Positions 8,805 to 16,597 of a stretch of DNA of 64,000 nucleotides are shown here, one piece after another; position 1 is the stretch's first letter, and each line of letters opens with the position of its first letter. The notes under the pieces were generated by a model. The model was not told the origin of the DNA. It worked only from the letters and a program-made list of their open reading frames with translations, and made no database searches. Origin of the DNA: VXNE01 sp965206615. GTDB taxonomy: Bacteria; Pseudomonadota; Gammaproteobacteria; Pseudomonadales; Azotimanducaceae. The DNA lies in NCBI GenBank assembly GCA_965206615.1, contig CBDBKI010000005.1, positions 2,170,001 through 2,234,000 on the forward strand, written 5' to 3'. Both the position numbers and the translations under genes were made by a program.

Positions 8805-9734
8805 GTGAGCGAAGTCGATCGATGGGTGTGGCGCGACGGGGAGTTCGTGCACTGGCGCGATGCGACCGTGCACATCCTGTCCCAGAGCCTGCAGCGGGGA
8901 TCCCTCGCGTTCGACTACACGAGCGTGCACGAGGCACGCCGGGGCGTCGCGGTGTTTCGGCTCGGCGATCACATCGATCGGCTGTTGCGGACCTGCGCAC
9001 TGATGGGGCTGCCCATCGCCTATACGCGCGACGCACTCATCGAGGGCTGCGTAGCAGCGGTGCGGCGCAACGCGGGTTCGAAGTCGCTGAAGATCAGCGC
9101 GCTCATTCCTTCCATCGAGGCCGAACTCGTTCCGCAGGATCCCCGCGTCGGGGTTTTCATTTGCGCCTACGACGTGGTCGCCGACGTCATCGAGCAGCAC
9201 GGCGGTGCGTACCGTTGGGGGGAATCCCTGTCGCTCAAGGTGGAACGCGACATCAGGAATCGGCGCCCGGACATCATCCCTGCGCAGGCCAAGATGGCGG
9301 CGAACTACACGTCGGCCATGTTCGCGAAGTGGCGCGCGCGCAAGGAGGGCTTCGACGAGATCGTGCTGCTCGACAGTGACGGGTACGTCGCCGAGGCGCC
9401 GACGTCGAACATCTTCACGGTCGGCCCCGATGGCCTCGTCACGCCGCCGGAACACAAGGTGCTGCACGGCATCACGCGGACATCGGTGCTGGAACTGGCC
9501 GGGTCGCTCGGCCTCGACTGCGCCGTGCGCGACCTGACGGTGGACGAGCTGCACGCGGCGCGGGAAGTCTTCCTGACGGCGTCCTCGGTCGGGATCATGC
9601 CGGTCGTGCGCATCGACCGGCGCGCGGTGGGCAACGGCGAGCCGGGGGCGGTCTCGGTACGGCTCAGGGAGGCGCTCCGGCGCATCTGGCGCGGGGAGGA
9701 TCCCGACTTCGAGCGGTGGTTGCACTACGTGTAG
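8805..9734 (+). CDS. Class IV (fold-type IV) PLP aminotransferase
   Basis: A 309-residue fold-type IV PLP enzyme related to branched-chain and D-amino-acid transaminases. The GTG start lies one base after the dgcA stop, which indicates translational coupling. Motifs: FDYTSVHEARRGVAVFRLGDHIDRLL at the N-terminus, the lysine region QAKMAANYTSAMFAK, the phosphate-binding EAPTSNIFTV and the C-terminal FLTASSVGIMPV. Coupling to dgcNA suggests it transaminates the amino acid released by that pathway, or a D-amino acid. This is inference from context, and a branched-chain role is also possible. Confidence 0.87.
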   Translation: MSEVDRWVWRDGEFVHWRDATVHILSQSLQRGSLAFDYTSVHEARRGVAVFRLGDHIDRLLRTCALMGLPIAYTRDALIEGCVAAVRRNAGSKSLKISALIPSIEAELVPQDPRVGVFICAYDVVADVIEQHGGAYRWGESLSLKVERDIRNRRPDIIPAQAKMAANYTSAMFAKWRARKEGFDEIVLLDSDGYVAEAPTSNIFTVGPDGLVTPPEHKVLHGITRTSVLELAGSLGLDCAVRDLTVDELHAAREVFLTASSVGIMPVVRIDRRAVGNGEPGAVSVRLREALRRIWRGEDPDFERWLHYV

Positions 9735-9869
9735 AGCGTCCCACAGCCGGTCCGGCGCTCGCTCGCCAGCTCGCTACGCGCCGGTGCGCATCCGGCCCCG
9801 CCACGCCGACCTTTGGATCGCCGTGACTGCATGAGGCCGCTTGACCACCGCGGGCCCAGGGCGTAGTGT

Positions 9870-9885
9870 CCGGTAACGTTGCCGG
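9870..9885. promoter_or_regulatory. 16-bp palindrome ahead of toxin-antitoxin operon (candidate operator)
   Basis: CCGGTAACGTTGCCGG is a near-perfect palindrome with one mismatched pair. It ends 14 bp before the antitoxin ATG, where an autoregulatory antitoxin would be expected to bind. The gap from 9735 to here holds no recognisable gene. Confidence 0.5.
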
Positions 9886-9899
9886 AAACAGGAAGAGGC

Positions 9900-10226
9900 A
9901 TGGCGGAAGATTCGCCGGGTCGGGGGTCAGATCAGGGGTCAACGGAACGCGTGGCCCGCCATCGGGTCAGAAGATCGGCCAGCGGACTCCGACGGGTCGA
10001 GGTCACGGTGCCGGCGGGCGACGCGGCGGTCATCAAGACCGCTGCGCAAGTGCTTCGACGGGGCGGCAACGAAGCGCGGAAAGTGCGGGAAGCGATCGCG
10101 CCCGCGGTGTCGGCCGCACGTACCGGCAGGGAACTGGTTGCCTTCCTGCGCGCATCGCCCCTGGTCGGGGAGGATCTGAACTTCCAGCGGGACACCTCGA
10201 CCGGGCGCGTCGTGGATTTCGATTGA
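9900..10226 (+). CDS. Putative antitoxin of PIN-toxin pair
   Basis: A 108-residue protein beginning MAEDSPGRG, with GGAAGAGGC just upstream of the ATG. The N-terminal 35 residues are basic and low-complexity. The core RRVEVTVPAGDAAVIKTAAQVLRRGG resembles a short strand followed by a helix, and the C-terminus (LNFQRDTSTGRVVDFD) is acidic, as expected for a toxin-binding tail. I do not recognise a named antitoxin family. The assignment rests on its 4-nt overlap (TTGA) with a PIN-domain gene and the palindrome upstream. Confidence 0.65.
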   Translation: MAEDSPGRGSDQGSTERVARHRVRRSASGLRRVEVTVPAGDAAVIKTAAQVLRRGGNEARKVREAIAPAVSAARTGRELVAFLRASPLVGEDLNFQRDTSTGRVVDFD

Positions 10227-10651
10227 CCGCATTTCTGGTCGATACGAACGTCGTCAGCGAGACGTTCCGGCCACGACCGGCGGCCGCGGTCATCGAGTGG
10301 ATTGGCGATCAGTCCATCGGGGATCTGTTCCTCTCCTCGATCAGCCTCGGGGAACTGGTCCGGGGTGCTCGCCGCCTCAGGGACGGAGTGCGCAGGAGGC
10401 GGATCGAAACGTGGATCCGTCGCGATCTGGCGGGCCAGTTCCGTGGTCGCGTGCTGCCGTTCGACGCCGAGGCCGCGGTGGTCTGGGGCGAGATCATGGG
10501 CGACGGCGAGAGGATCGGGCGTGTGAGATCCATGGCGGACGCGCGGATCGCCGCGGTGGCACGACGGCATGCCTTGACGCTCGTCACACGCAATGTCGAC
10601 GACTTTGCCGGCATGTCCGTCGCGTTGCTGGACCCGTGGACTTCGGGTTGA
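10223..10651 (+). CDS. vapC: PIN-domain toxin (VapC/FitB-like ribonuclease)
   Basis: A 142-residue PIN nuclease, expected to cleave RNA when free of its antitoxin. Acidic residues are in place: D in FLVDTNVVSE, E in ISLGELVRGA, D in SMADARIAAVA and D in LVTRNVDDFAG. The TTG start overlaps the antitoxin stop by four bases, so translation is coupled. The GELVRGARRL and MADARIAA segments are closest to the FitB/VapC branch that degrades structured RNA such as initiator tRNA. The exact target is unknown. Confidence 0.88.
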   Translation: MTAFLVDTNVVSETFRPRPAAAVIEWIGDQSIGDLFLSSISLGELVRGARRLRDGVRRRRIETWIRRDLAGQFRGRVLPFDAEAAVVWGEIMGDGERIGRVRSMADARIAAVARRHALTLVTRNVDDFAGMSVALLDPWTSG

Positions 10652-10722
10652 CCATCGCAGCCGGTCGCTCTGCGCCGGCGCCAAGGACGTATGATCGGGG
10701 CAAGGACAAACGGGAGGCGATA

Positions 10723-12333
10723 GTGAACAGGAAGAACGTTCTTTGGGCTGGTCTGGTCGTTGCGTTGCTTGCCGGCTGCACGGTGGAAGCGCCGCCGTCC
10801 GAGGCGGAAGCACCGCATGCGGCACCCGACCCGAACGTGTTGCTCACCACCGCCGGACCGGTGCGGGGCGAGTCGACCGACGACTTGCGCATCTTCCGCG
10901 GTATTCCCTACGCCGCACCGCCGGTGGGCGACCTGCGCTGGAAGGCGCCCGAACCGCCGCCCGCCTGGGAGGCAACGCGCGATGCGCTCGCCTTCGGCAC
11001 GCCCTGCTGGCAGCCCATCCTGGAAGGTTTCTACAGCCGCGGTCCCATCGAGCGGGACGAGGACTGCCTCTATCTCAACGTCTGGACCCGCGCCGCGGCG
11101 GGCGACGATGCGCCGGTCATGGTGTGGATCCACGGCGGTGGCCTGCGGATCGGCCACGGTCATCTGCCGATGTACGACGGGGCGGCGCTGACGGAACAGG
11201 GCGTCGTGCTCGTCAGCATCAACTACCGGCTCGGCCCGATGGGCTTCCTGGCGCATCCGGAGCTATCCGCCGAGTCGCCGGACGGGGTTTCCGGCAACTA
11301 CGGCATTCAGGACCAGATCGCGGCGCTCACGTGGGTGCGCGACAACATCTCGGCGTTCGGCGGGGATCCCGGCAACGTCACGATCTTCGGCGAGTCCGCG
11401 GGCTCCTGGAGCGTCTGCTACCTGTACGCCTCGCCGCTCGCGAAGGCCCTCTTCCAGCGTGCCATCGGTGAGTCGGGCGGCTGTTTCGAGCCGCATCCGC
11501 AGTTGGCCCAGGACACGTCGGCCGGGCCGTCCGGCCACGCCGCGGGTGTCGCCACCGCCGAGTTCGCGGGTGCCCGGGACCTTGCGGCGCTGCGCGCCAT
11601 GTCCGCCGAGACGCTCTACGCGAAGCTCGCGGACCAACCGCCGTCGGGCGTTCGGATCGTCTACGTCGACGGCCACCTGTTCCCGGCGGCGATGGCGGAC
11701 ATCGTGGCCGAGGGCGGGCACAGCCGCGTGCCGGTGCTGCTCGGCTCCAATGCGGACGAGTGGAAGACGATGGCGCTGGGCCAGGATCCGCTTGACGAGG
11801 AGAGCTATCGCTCGATCCAGGCGGCGGCCTGGGGCGAATTCGCGCCGGACATTCTCGCCGTCTACGCGGAGGACGCGGCCGTCAGCCCCACGCTGGCCGG
11901 ACAGCAGATTCTCTCGGACCGCGTCTTCGCGTGGGAGATGCGGACCTGGGGGCGGGCGCACACGGCCCACGGGGACCCGGCCTGGCTCTACTTCTTTACG
12001 CACGCGCCGGACGTGGGAGGCGAGTACGGCACGTCCAACGGTGCCTTCCATGCCGCCGAGATCGCGTATGCCTTCGGGAATCCGCACCTTGGGTTCCACC
12101 AGACGTCCTCCCTGGAACCGCGTCCGGAGGACCTCGAAGTCGCACGGCTGATGAGCGGCTACTGGACGAACTTCGCAAAGCACGGGGATCCGAACGGAGA
12201 GGGACTGCCCGAGTGGCCAGCGTACGGGCTGGATGCCGAACGGGTGCTGGACGTCTCCGCGAATCCCACGGTGATCACCGGGCTACGCAAGGAGAAGCTC
12301 GACGTGATGGACCGCTATTTCAAGGCGCCGTAG
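10723..12333 (+). CDS. Carboxylesterase type B lipoprotein
   Basis: A 536-residue alpha/beta hydrolase of the type-B carboxylesterase family. The GTG at 10723 is preferred because GGGAGG lies 6 nt upstream and the product then opens with a lipoprotein signal (VVALLAGC), so the enzyme is probably anchored in the envelope. Motifs: GIPYAAPPVGDLRW, EDCLYLNVW, the oxyanion HGGGL and the nucleophile GESAGSWS at about residue 225. The catalytic Glu and His fall in the C-terminal half, where AFGNPHLGFH matches the family. Its TAG stop is the first TAG of a GTAGGGG hairpin, so the C-terminal codon may be set by the repeat. Confidence 0.9.
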   Translation: MNRKNVLWAGLVVALLAGCTVEAPPSEAEAPHAAPDPNVLLTTAGPVRGESTDDLRIFRGIPYAAPPVGDLRWKAPEPPPAWEATRDALAFGTPCWQPILEGFYSRGPIERDEDCLYLNVWTRAAAGDDAPVMVWIHGGGLRIGHGHLPMYDGAALTEQGVVLVSINYRLGPMGFLAHPELSAESPDGVSGNYGIQDQIAALTWVRDNISAFGGDPGNVTIFGESAGSWSVCYLYASPLAKALFQRAIGESGGCFEPHPQLAQDTSAGPSGHAAGVATAEFAGARDLAALRAMSAETLYAKLADQPPSGVRIVYVDGHLFPAAMADIVAEGGHSRVPVLLGSNADEWKTMALGQDPLDEESYRSIQAAAWGEFAPDILAVYAEDAAVSPTLAGQQILSDRVFAWEMRTWGRAHTAHGDPAWLYFFTHAPDVGGEYGTSNGAFHAAEIAYAFGNPHLGFHQTSSLEPRPEDLEVARLMSGYWTNFAKHGDPNGEGLPEWPAYGLDAERVLDVSANPTVITGLRKEKLDVMDRYFKAP

Positions 12334-12525
12334 GGGACGGGCTTGTCCCGTCCCGTGGCCAGGGGCTTGCACACAGGTTGGAGACGGGTGACGACAGGCG
12401 TCGCCCCCATGGCCCCGCTTCGAATTCATGCACGGCTCCAGGAACGGGCGTGTAGGGGACGCCCTTGTGGCGTCCCGTTCTCGAATTCGTGCACATCCCC
12501 GGGCGACCACAAGGGTCGCCCCTAC
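12330..12525. repeat. Two tandem paired GTAGGGG hairpin elements
   Basis: The first element runs from GTAGGGG with stem GGGACGGG / CCCGTCCC (12330-12355) to a degenerate GGGTGACG...CGTCGCCC hairpin ending about 12408. The second has GTAGGGG with stem GGGACGCC / GGCGTCCC (12452-12477) and ends with GGGCGACC / GGTCGCCC and CTAC (12501-12525). All loops are CTTGT or its complement, with one change in the degenerate hairpin. The array fills the space between two convergent genes, and each flanking gene's TAG stop overlaps one end. Confidence 0.9.
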
Positions 12526-13475
12526 TAGTCGAACTGTCCCCGGGGTACCTCCGCGAACCTGGTCCAGTCCGGGCCTTCCGCGTGGTAGTTGTACGGCTGC
12601 CTCTGATTGAGCAGTCTCAGGAAGCGCGGGTCGTTCGCGTGTCGGTCCAGCACGTCCTGCGGCACCGCCTTGCCGAATTCTTCCTGCGTCACGATGTACT
12701 GGCGCGCGAAGTACGTCGCCAGATTCATGCGGATCCCCGGGATCTCGCGGCGGAACGAGCCGTGCCAGCTGTTGCCGTGCCACACGACGCAATCCCCGGG
12801 ATTGAGATCCTTCGGGACGGCGTCGGGGTTACCGTCCTCGTCGCCCAGGCGCATTTCGTCCGGACGCGGCATCCGGCACAGCCGGTGGCTGCCGGGGACC
12901 ATGGCGAGGGCGCCGGCCTCCTTGCTGTAGGGCGTCAGCGCGTAATTCGCGTTGGCGACGTGGGAGATCATGGAGAACGGGGCGGGCATGCCGTTGCCGT
13001 TGTCGGAGTGCAGCGGGAGCGGATCGCCGCCGCGGCCCTTGAAGTGGCACGTCATGCTCGACAGGACGCAACTGCGTCCGAGCAGGTAACTGAGCAGCGC
13101 CAGCGGCTTCGGCGCCATGACGATCGACTCGAAGACCTCGTCCTCGAAGAGCAGGTAGTGGGCCAGTGAGATGCCGTTCCATGCTTCGGCGGTCTCGGAC
13201 TCGATGTCGACGGACATGCCGGATTTGCGCTCCATCACGCGGACAATCGCGGCTTTCGCGCGTGCGACCTGGTCGGCGTCGATGGCATCCCGCACGGTGG
13301 TGAAACCCAACGCGTCGAGTTCGGCGAGGTTGCGCTCCAGTCCCAGTTCGTGGAGCTCGGCGAGCGTCTTCGTGCGCGCGTCCTTGTCCGGGTTCACCAC
13401 CGCGGACATCCTGCGCCCGCGTTCCTCCCTCGCTGCCCTGGAATACTTCCAGTCGGTCGTTTGCGCTTCAGCCAT
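12525..13475 (-). CDS. Phytanoyl-CoA dioxygenase (PhyH) family protein
   Basis: A 316-residue non-haem Fe(II)/2-oxoglutarate oxygenase of the PhyH family. AGGAGG lies about 6 nt upstream of the ATG. The double-stranded beta-helix carries the iron ligands as HxD in LPLHSDNGNG and the distal histidine in WHGNSWHGSFR. VPGSHRLCRMP is the typical post-HxD segment. The first 60 residues (MAEAQTTDWKYSRAAREERG and a helical lead) precede the family core. Substrate unknown; PhyH homologues hydroxylate fatty acyl-CoAs, ectoine or small secondary metabolites. It stands alone on its strand. Confidence 0.88.
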   Translation of the reverse strand: MAEAQTTDWKYSRAAREERGRRMSAVVNPDKDARTKTLAELHELGLERNLAELDALGFTTVRDAIDADQVARAKAAIVRVMERKSGMSVDIESETAEAWNGISLAHYLLFEDEVFESIVMAPKPLALLSYLLGRSCVLSSMTCHFKGRGGDPLPLHSDNGNGMPAPFSMISHVANANYALTPYSKEAGALAMVPGSHRLCRMPRPDEMRLGDEDGNPDAVPKDLNPGDCVVWHGNSWHGSFRREIPGIRMNLATYFARQYIVTQEEFGKAVPQDVLDRHANDPRFLRLLNQRQPYNYHAEGPDWTRFAEVPRGQFD

Positions 13476-13689
13476 CCTGTTCCTCCTCGTCGAAACCGCA
13501 CCAGATTCAAGTTGATGTGCGTGGACTATACCGGACGGGCGCGCGCATGTCCGACCCGGGTCGGGCAGGGGCGATGACCGGTCGTGGCACGGTGCCCCGC
13601 GCTCACCCCCACTGGGAGCGCCGCCTGCCGAGCATCGAACATTACCGGGAGCGCTACGAGCACTCCGTTGAGCGTCTACGCAACCAAAT

Positions 13690-13709
13690 GTACACTTTGA
13701 AGTGCGTAC
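13690..13709. promoter_or_regulatory. Imperfect palindrome upstream of vapBC (candidate operator)
   Basis: GTACACTT and AAGTGCGTAC form an imperfect inverted repeat about 15 bp before the antitoxin ATG, the usual place for a VapBC operator. From 13476 to here no convincing gene is visible. Confidence 0.4.
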
Positions 13710-13724
13710 TCCAGGAGCCGGACG

Positions 13725-13973
13725 ATGGAAGTGACTGCCAAGGCGCTGAGGGGCCGGATCGGCGAACTGCTGGCCTGTGTGGACCGTGGCGAAAGGGTGG
13801 TGATCAGCTACCGTGGCAAGCCGCGGGCGGTATTGGTCCCCGTCCAGCAAGGGAGCGGACCCGCGGAGACCGCCGCAGAGCTGCCGGGATTCGGGATGTG
13901 GAAGGACCGCGCCGACATGGAGGACGTGGACAGGTACGTCCAGGACCTTCGCAGACCACGCGATGCTGTTTGA
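13725..13973 (+). CDS. vapB: Phd/YefM-type antitoxin
   Basis: An 82-residue antitoxin of the Phd/YefM fold. The DNA-binding N-terminus reads MEVTAKALRGRIGELLACVDRGERVVISYRGKPRAVLVP, with the family hallmark of a tight VVISYRGKP hairpin. The toxin-binding C-terminus carries FGMWKDRADMEDVDRYVQDL. AGGAG sits about 8 nt upstream. The frame overlaps the PIN toxin start by 11 nt, so the pair is co-translated and presumably autoregulated through the palindrome just upstream. Confidence 0.88.
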   Translation: MEVTAKALRGRIGELLACVDRGERVVISYRGKPRAVLVPVQQGSGPAETAAELPGFGMWKDRADMEDVDRYVQDLRRPRDAV

Positions 13974-14340
13974 CACGGATGTCCTCATCTGGCTGTTCCG
14001 GGGGCGGACATCGGCGCGGCAGCTCCTCGAGGGTGCATCGCGGGTCGAGTTGTCAGTCGTCACGTATATGGAACTGGCCCAGGGAGTGCGCAACAAGGGG
14101 GAACTCCGCCTGTTGCGTCGGAGCGTCGGGATCAACGGGTGGGGCATCCTTCCCGTAAGCGAAGCGATCGGTCAGCGGGCCACGACCTATATCGAGGACC
14201 ATGCGCTCGCCCGGGGAATGCGACTCGCTGACGCACTGATTGCCGCGACGGCGGTCGAGCGGGGAAGGACGCTGGCTACGGCGAATACGCGCCATTACGA
14301 ATTTGTTCCGGGCATTACTCTTGAGCGCTACCGGCCCTGA
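13963..14340 (+). CDS. vapC: VapC-type PIN ribonuclease toxin
   Basis: A 125-residue PIN-domain toxin. Acidic active-site residues are visible: D in MLFDTDVLIWLFRG, E in SVVTYMELAQGV, D in MRLADALIAATAV and the final cluster in LATANTRHYEFV. The motif order and length are typical of VapC. It pairs with the overlapping Phd-type antitoxin. It differs in sequence from the toxin at 10223, so the two systems are not a recent duplication. Confidence 0.9.
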   Translation: MLFDTDVLIWLFRGRTSARQLLEGASRVELSVVTYMELAQGVRNKGELRLLRRSVGINGWGILPVSEAIGQRATTYIEDHALARGMRLADALIAATAVERGRTLATANTRHYEFVPGITLERYRP

Positions 14341-14410
14341 GCCTCGGTCCGCCGTGGTCCGTCGAGGGGGCGTCTGGCCCGCGACGGACGTCGCAATGCC
14401 TCGAATGCGC

Positions 14411-14932
14411 TCAGTCGGAAGGGGACGGCGGGGGCCGTAGCGCCTTTGCGTACGCCATCTCGGTGGTGCCGTCGAAACACACGAACCGCACGAGTTCGAT
14501 GGAAGTACTACGGCAGTACGCACGCACCGTCTCGACCGCTACGCGTGCGGCTGCAGCCACCGGATACCCGTACACGCCCGTGCTGACCGCCGGGAAAGCT
14601 ACGGACACGATCCCGTGCTCCTCCGCCAACTCGAGGCTTCGTCGGTAGCAGGACGCGAGCAGTTCGGGTTCGCCATGCTCGCCCCCATGCCAGACGGGAC
14701 CGACCGTGTGGATGACGTAGCGCGCCGGCAGGTCGTAGCCGCGTGTCAGCCTGGCGTCCCCTGTTTCGCAGCCGCCGAGCGTGCGGCACTCGGCGAGCAA
14801 CCCGGGGCCGGCGGCGCGGTGGATCGCCCCGTCGACCCCACCGCCGCCGAGCAGTGACGTGTTGGCGGCGTTGACGATGGCGTCGACTACCTGCCGCGTG
14901 ATGTCGCCTGTTCTGACCTCGAATGCTGTCAC
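14411..14932 (-). CDS. Macro-domain O-acetyl-ADP-ribose deacetylase-like protein
   Basis: A 173-residue single macro domain of the YmdB / MacroD type, which removes acetyl from O-acetyl-ADP-ribose or ADP-ribose from proteins. The ligand loops are intact: GDITRQVVDAIVNAANTSLLGGGGVDGAIHRAAG, then the pyrophosphate loop AFPAVSTGVYGYP. The start is GTG at 14932. It converges on vapC and is divergent from the NUDIX region, so it is probably a single-gene unit. The physiological substrate is not evident. Confidence 0.92.
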   Translation of the reverse strand: MTAFEVRTGDITRQVVDAIVNAANTSLLGGGGVDGAIHRAAGPGLLAECRTLGGCETGDARLTRGYDLPARYVIHTVGPVWHGGEHGEPELLASCYRRSLELAEEHGIVSVAFPAVSTGVYGYPVAAAARVAVETVRAYCRSTSIELVRFVCFDGTTEMAYAKALRPPPSPSD

Positions 14933-15127
14933 ATGTTTTCCTCGCGCACCGACACGTTCGGGCTGGTCATGCTCGAGGCGATGGCCTGTGGCACGCCGGT
15001 CGCCGCCTTCCCGGCCACGGGGCCCATCGATGTCAGCGGCCCCGGTGCGATGTACGAATGTACCGTTGCCCGGAGCGATGGCAAGGCGTACCGCATCGGC
15101 CCGGACCGACTGCTATGCTCGCCCGCC
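14933..15127 (+). pseudogene. Glycosyltransferase (GT4) C-terminal fossil
   Basis: The stretch in frame with and just before the NUDIX start encodes SSRTDTFGLVMLEAMACG, TPVAAFPATGPIDV and a short tail. This is the nucleotide-sugar-binding E-x7-E end of a GT-B family 4 glycosyltransferase. Only about 35 recognisable residues remain; nothing upstream belongs to such an enzyme because the macro gene begins there. It is best read as debris from a deletion that joined the end of a glycosyltransferase gene to the NUDIX gene. Confidence 0.6.
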
Positions 15128-15667
15128 ATGGCCCTCATCCCGGACCATTGGCGGCCCGTCGATGCCACGCTCGTCTTCGTGGAACGCGACGACGAGGTGC
15201 TCCTCATCCGCAAGAAGCGCGGCCACGGCGCCGGCAAGGTGAACGCTCCGGGCGGTCGCCTGGAGCCGGGGGAGACGCCGGCGGACTGTGCGCGACGGGA
15301 GGTACACGAGGAGGTCGGGTTGCGTTGTGCAACGTTGGCGCCGGCGGCGTACCTGCGTTTTCATGACCGCGCGGACGGTTACGATGTGCGCGGCTTCGTC
15401 TTTCGGACGGACGCGTTCGACGGGGACCCCATCGAGACCGCGGAGGCGTCACCCTTCTGGTGTGGCTGGGCCGATGTCCCGTATGACCGCATGTGGCAGG
15501 CGGACCGGTACTGGCTGCCCTGCGTGCGTGCGCATCGGCCAGTGCGGGGCGACTTCGTCTTCGAGGGCGAGGATCTGGTATGCCGCTCGGTGCGCCCCGT
15601 CGTCGCCGGGGCCCTGCGGCGGTTCCTGGTGGACTTTGAGCTGGCGGCGGAGGGCTTTTCGACATGA
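15128..15667 (+). CDS. NUDIX hydrolase, MutT/8-oxo-dGTPase-like
   Basis: A 179-residue NUDIX enzyme. The Nudix box is complete: GGRLEPGETPADCARREVHEEVGL (G-x5-E-x7-REUxEExGU). The start MALIPDHWRPVDATLVFVERDDEVLLIRKKRGHGAGKVNAPGG fits MTH1/MutT-like 8-oxo-dGTP diphosphatases, including a PYDRMW segment. I start the gene at the ATG at 15128, because the in-frame sequence upstream is a glycosyltransferase remnant. Its stop overlaps the next gene by ATGA, indicating coupling. Confidence 0.88.
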   Translation: MALIPDHWRPVDATLVFVERDDEVLLIRKKRGHGAGKVNAPGGRLEPGETPADCARREVHEEVGLRCATLAPAAYLRFHDRADGYDVRGFVFRTDAFDGDPIETAEASPFWCGWADVPYDRMWQADRYWLPCVRAHRPVRGDFVFEGEDLVCRSVRPVVAGALRRFLVDFELAAEGFST

Positions 15668-16572
15668 GAATCGGTATTTCCATGGCGAGCTCGCACCGGG
15701 TGCAGGATGTCCGTGCCGGCGCCCGCCACATGGTCGAACGCACACGGGCCGCCCGCTCGGCCGGCCTCGACTCGCTGTTCGTCGGCGATCATCACGCGAC
15801 CCCGGCGCCTTACTATCAGAACACGGCCATCCTCGGGCGGATGCTCGCGGAGTGGGGCGCGCGGGAGGCCGGAGCGCTGTACCTTCTGCCGTTGTGGAAC
15901 CCGGTGCTGGTCGCCGAGCAGACAGCGACGCTGGCGAGCATCGCGCAAGGGCCGTTCGTCCTGCAGTGCGCGCTCGGCGGCGACCCGCGTCAGAGCGCGG
16001 CGATGGGCGTCGACTACCGGGGGCGGCCGGCGAAGTTCGAGGAATCGCTGGCGATCGTTCGCGCACTGTGGTCGGGTGAGACGGTCGACCACGAGGGCTC
16101 GCAGTGGACGGTGCGTCGCGCGCGGATCGCGCCGCTGCCACCGGAACCGATCGAGGTCTGGATCGGCGCTTCCGCCCGGCCCGCCATCGATCGCACGGCG
16201 CGCCTTGGCGACGTGTGGCTGTGCGCTCCGGGTACGACGTTCGCCCAGACGCGGCAACAGCTCGACTGGTACCGCGAGGCCTGTGCGATGCACGGGCGGC
16301 GCCCGGAGCGCATCGCCATGCGGCGCGACGTCTACGTGGGTGAGAGCGCCGCGGAAGCGCGGGCCACGATGCGTCCTTATGTGGAGCGGGGTTACCGGGG
16401 GTTCGATCCCGAAGCGCTGGTCATCGGGGATGTGTCCAACGTATCGGACCAGCTGGCGACGTATGCCGAACTCGGATTTACCGACGTGCTCATCCGCAAC
16501 ATCACGAGCGACCAGGGCCAGGCGCTGGCGACGATCGAACGCCTGGCGCGCGTGCGGGAGCAGCTTCGGTGA
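15664..16572 (+). CDS. LLM class flavin-dependent oxidoreductase
   Basis: A 302-residue luciferase-like TIM-barrel protein that uses F420 or FMNH2. It opens MRIGISMASSHRVQDVRAGARHMVERTRAARSAGLDSLFVGDHH, with the typical FDSLFVGDHH segment near strand 2. Later come FEESLAIVRALWSGETVDHEG and an EVWIGASARPAIDRTARLGD phosphate-binding strand. It overlaps the NUDIX stop by four bases and is followed 25 bp later by an aminotransferase. The substrate cannot be inferred. Confidence 0.88.
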   Translation: MRIGISMASSHRVQDVRAGARHMVERTRAARSAGLDSLFVGDHHATPAPYYQNTAILGRMLAEWGAREAGALYLLPLWNPVLVAEQTATLASIAQGPFVLQCALGGDPRQSAAMGVDYRGRPAKFEESLAIVRALWSGETVDHEGSQWTVRRARIAPLPPEPIEVWIGASARPAIDRTARLGDVWLCAPGTTFAQTRQQLDWYREACAMHGRRPERIAMRRDVYVGESAAEARATMRPYVERGYRGFDPEALVIGDVSNVSDQLATYAELGFTDVLIRNITSDQGQALATIERLARVREQLR

Positions 16573-16597
16573 CCGCGCCCCTTTGGGTCACGTCGCC

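Noticed and set aside
9735..9899. tRNA or small RNA gene
   Set aside because: No cloverleaf pattern or CCA end could be drawn; the same holds for other gaps inspected by eye.
10297..10722. N-terminal extension of the carboxylesterase
   Set aside because: It overlaps vapC in another frame and lacks homology; the GTG at 10723 with an RBS and lipobox is better.
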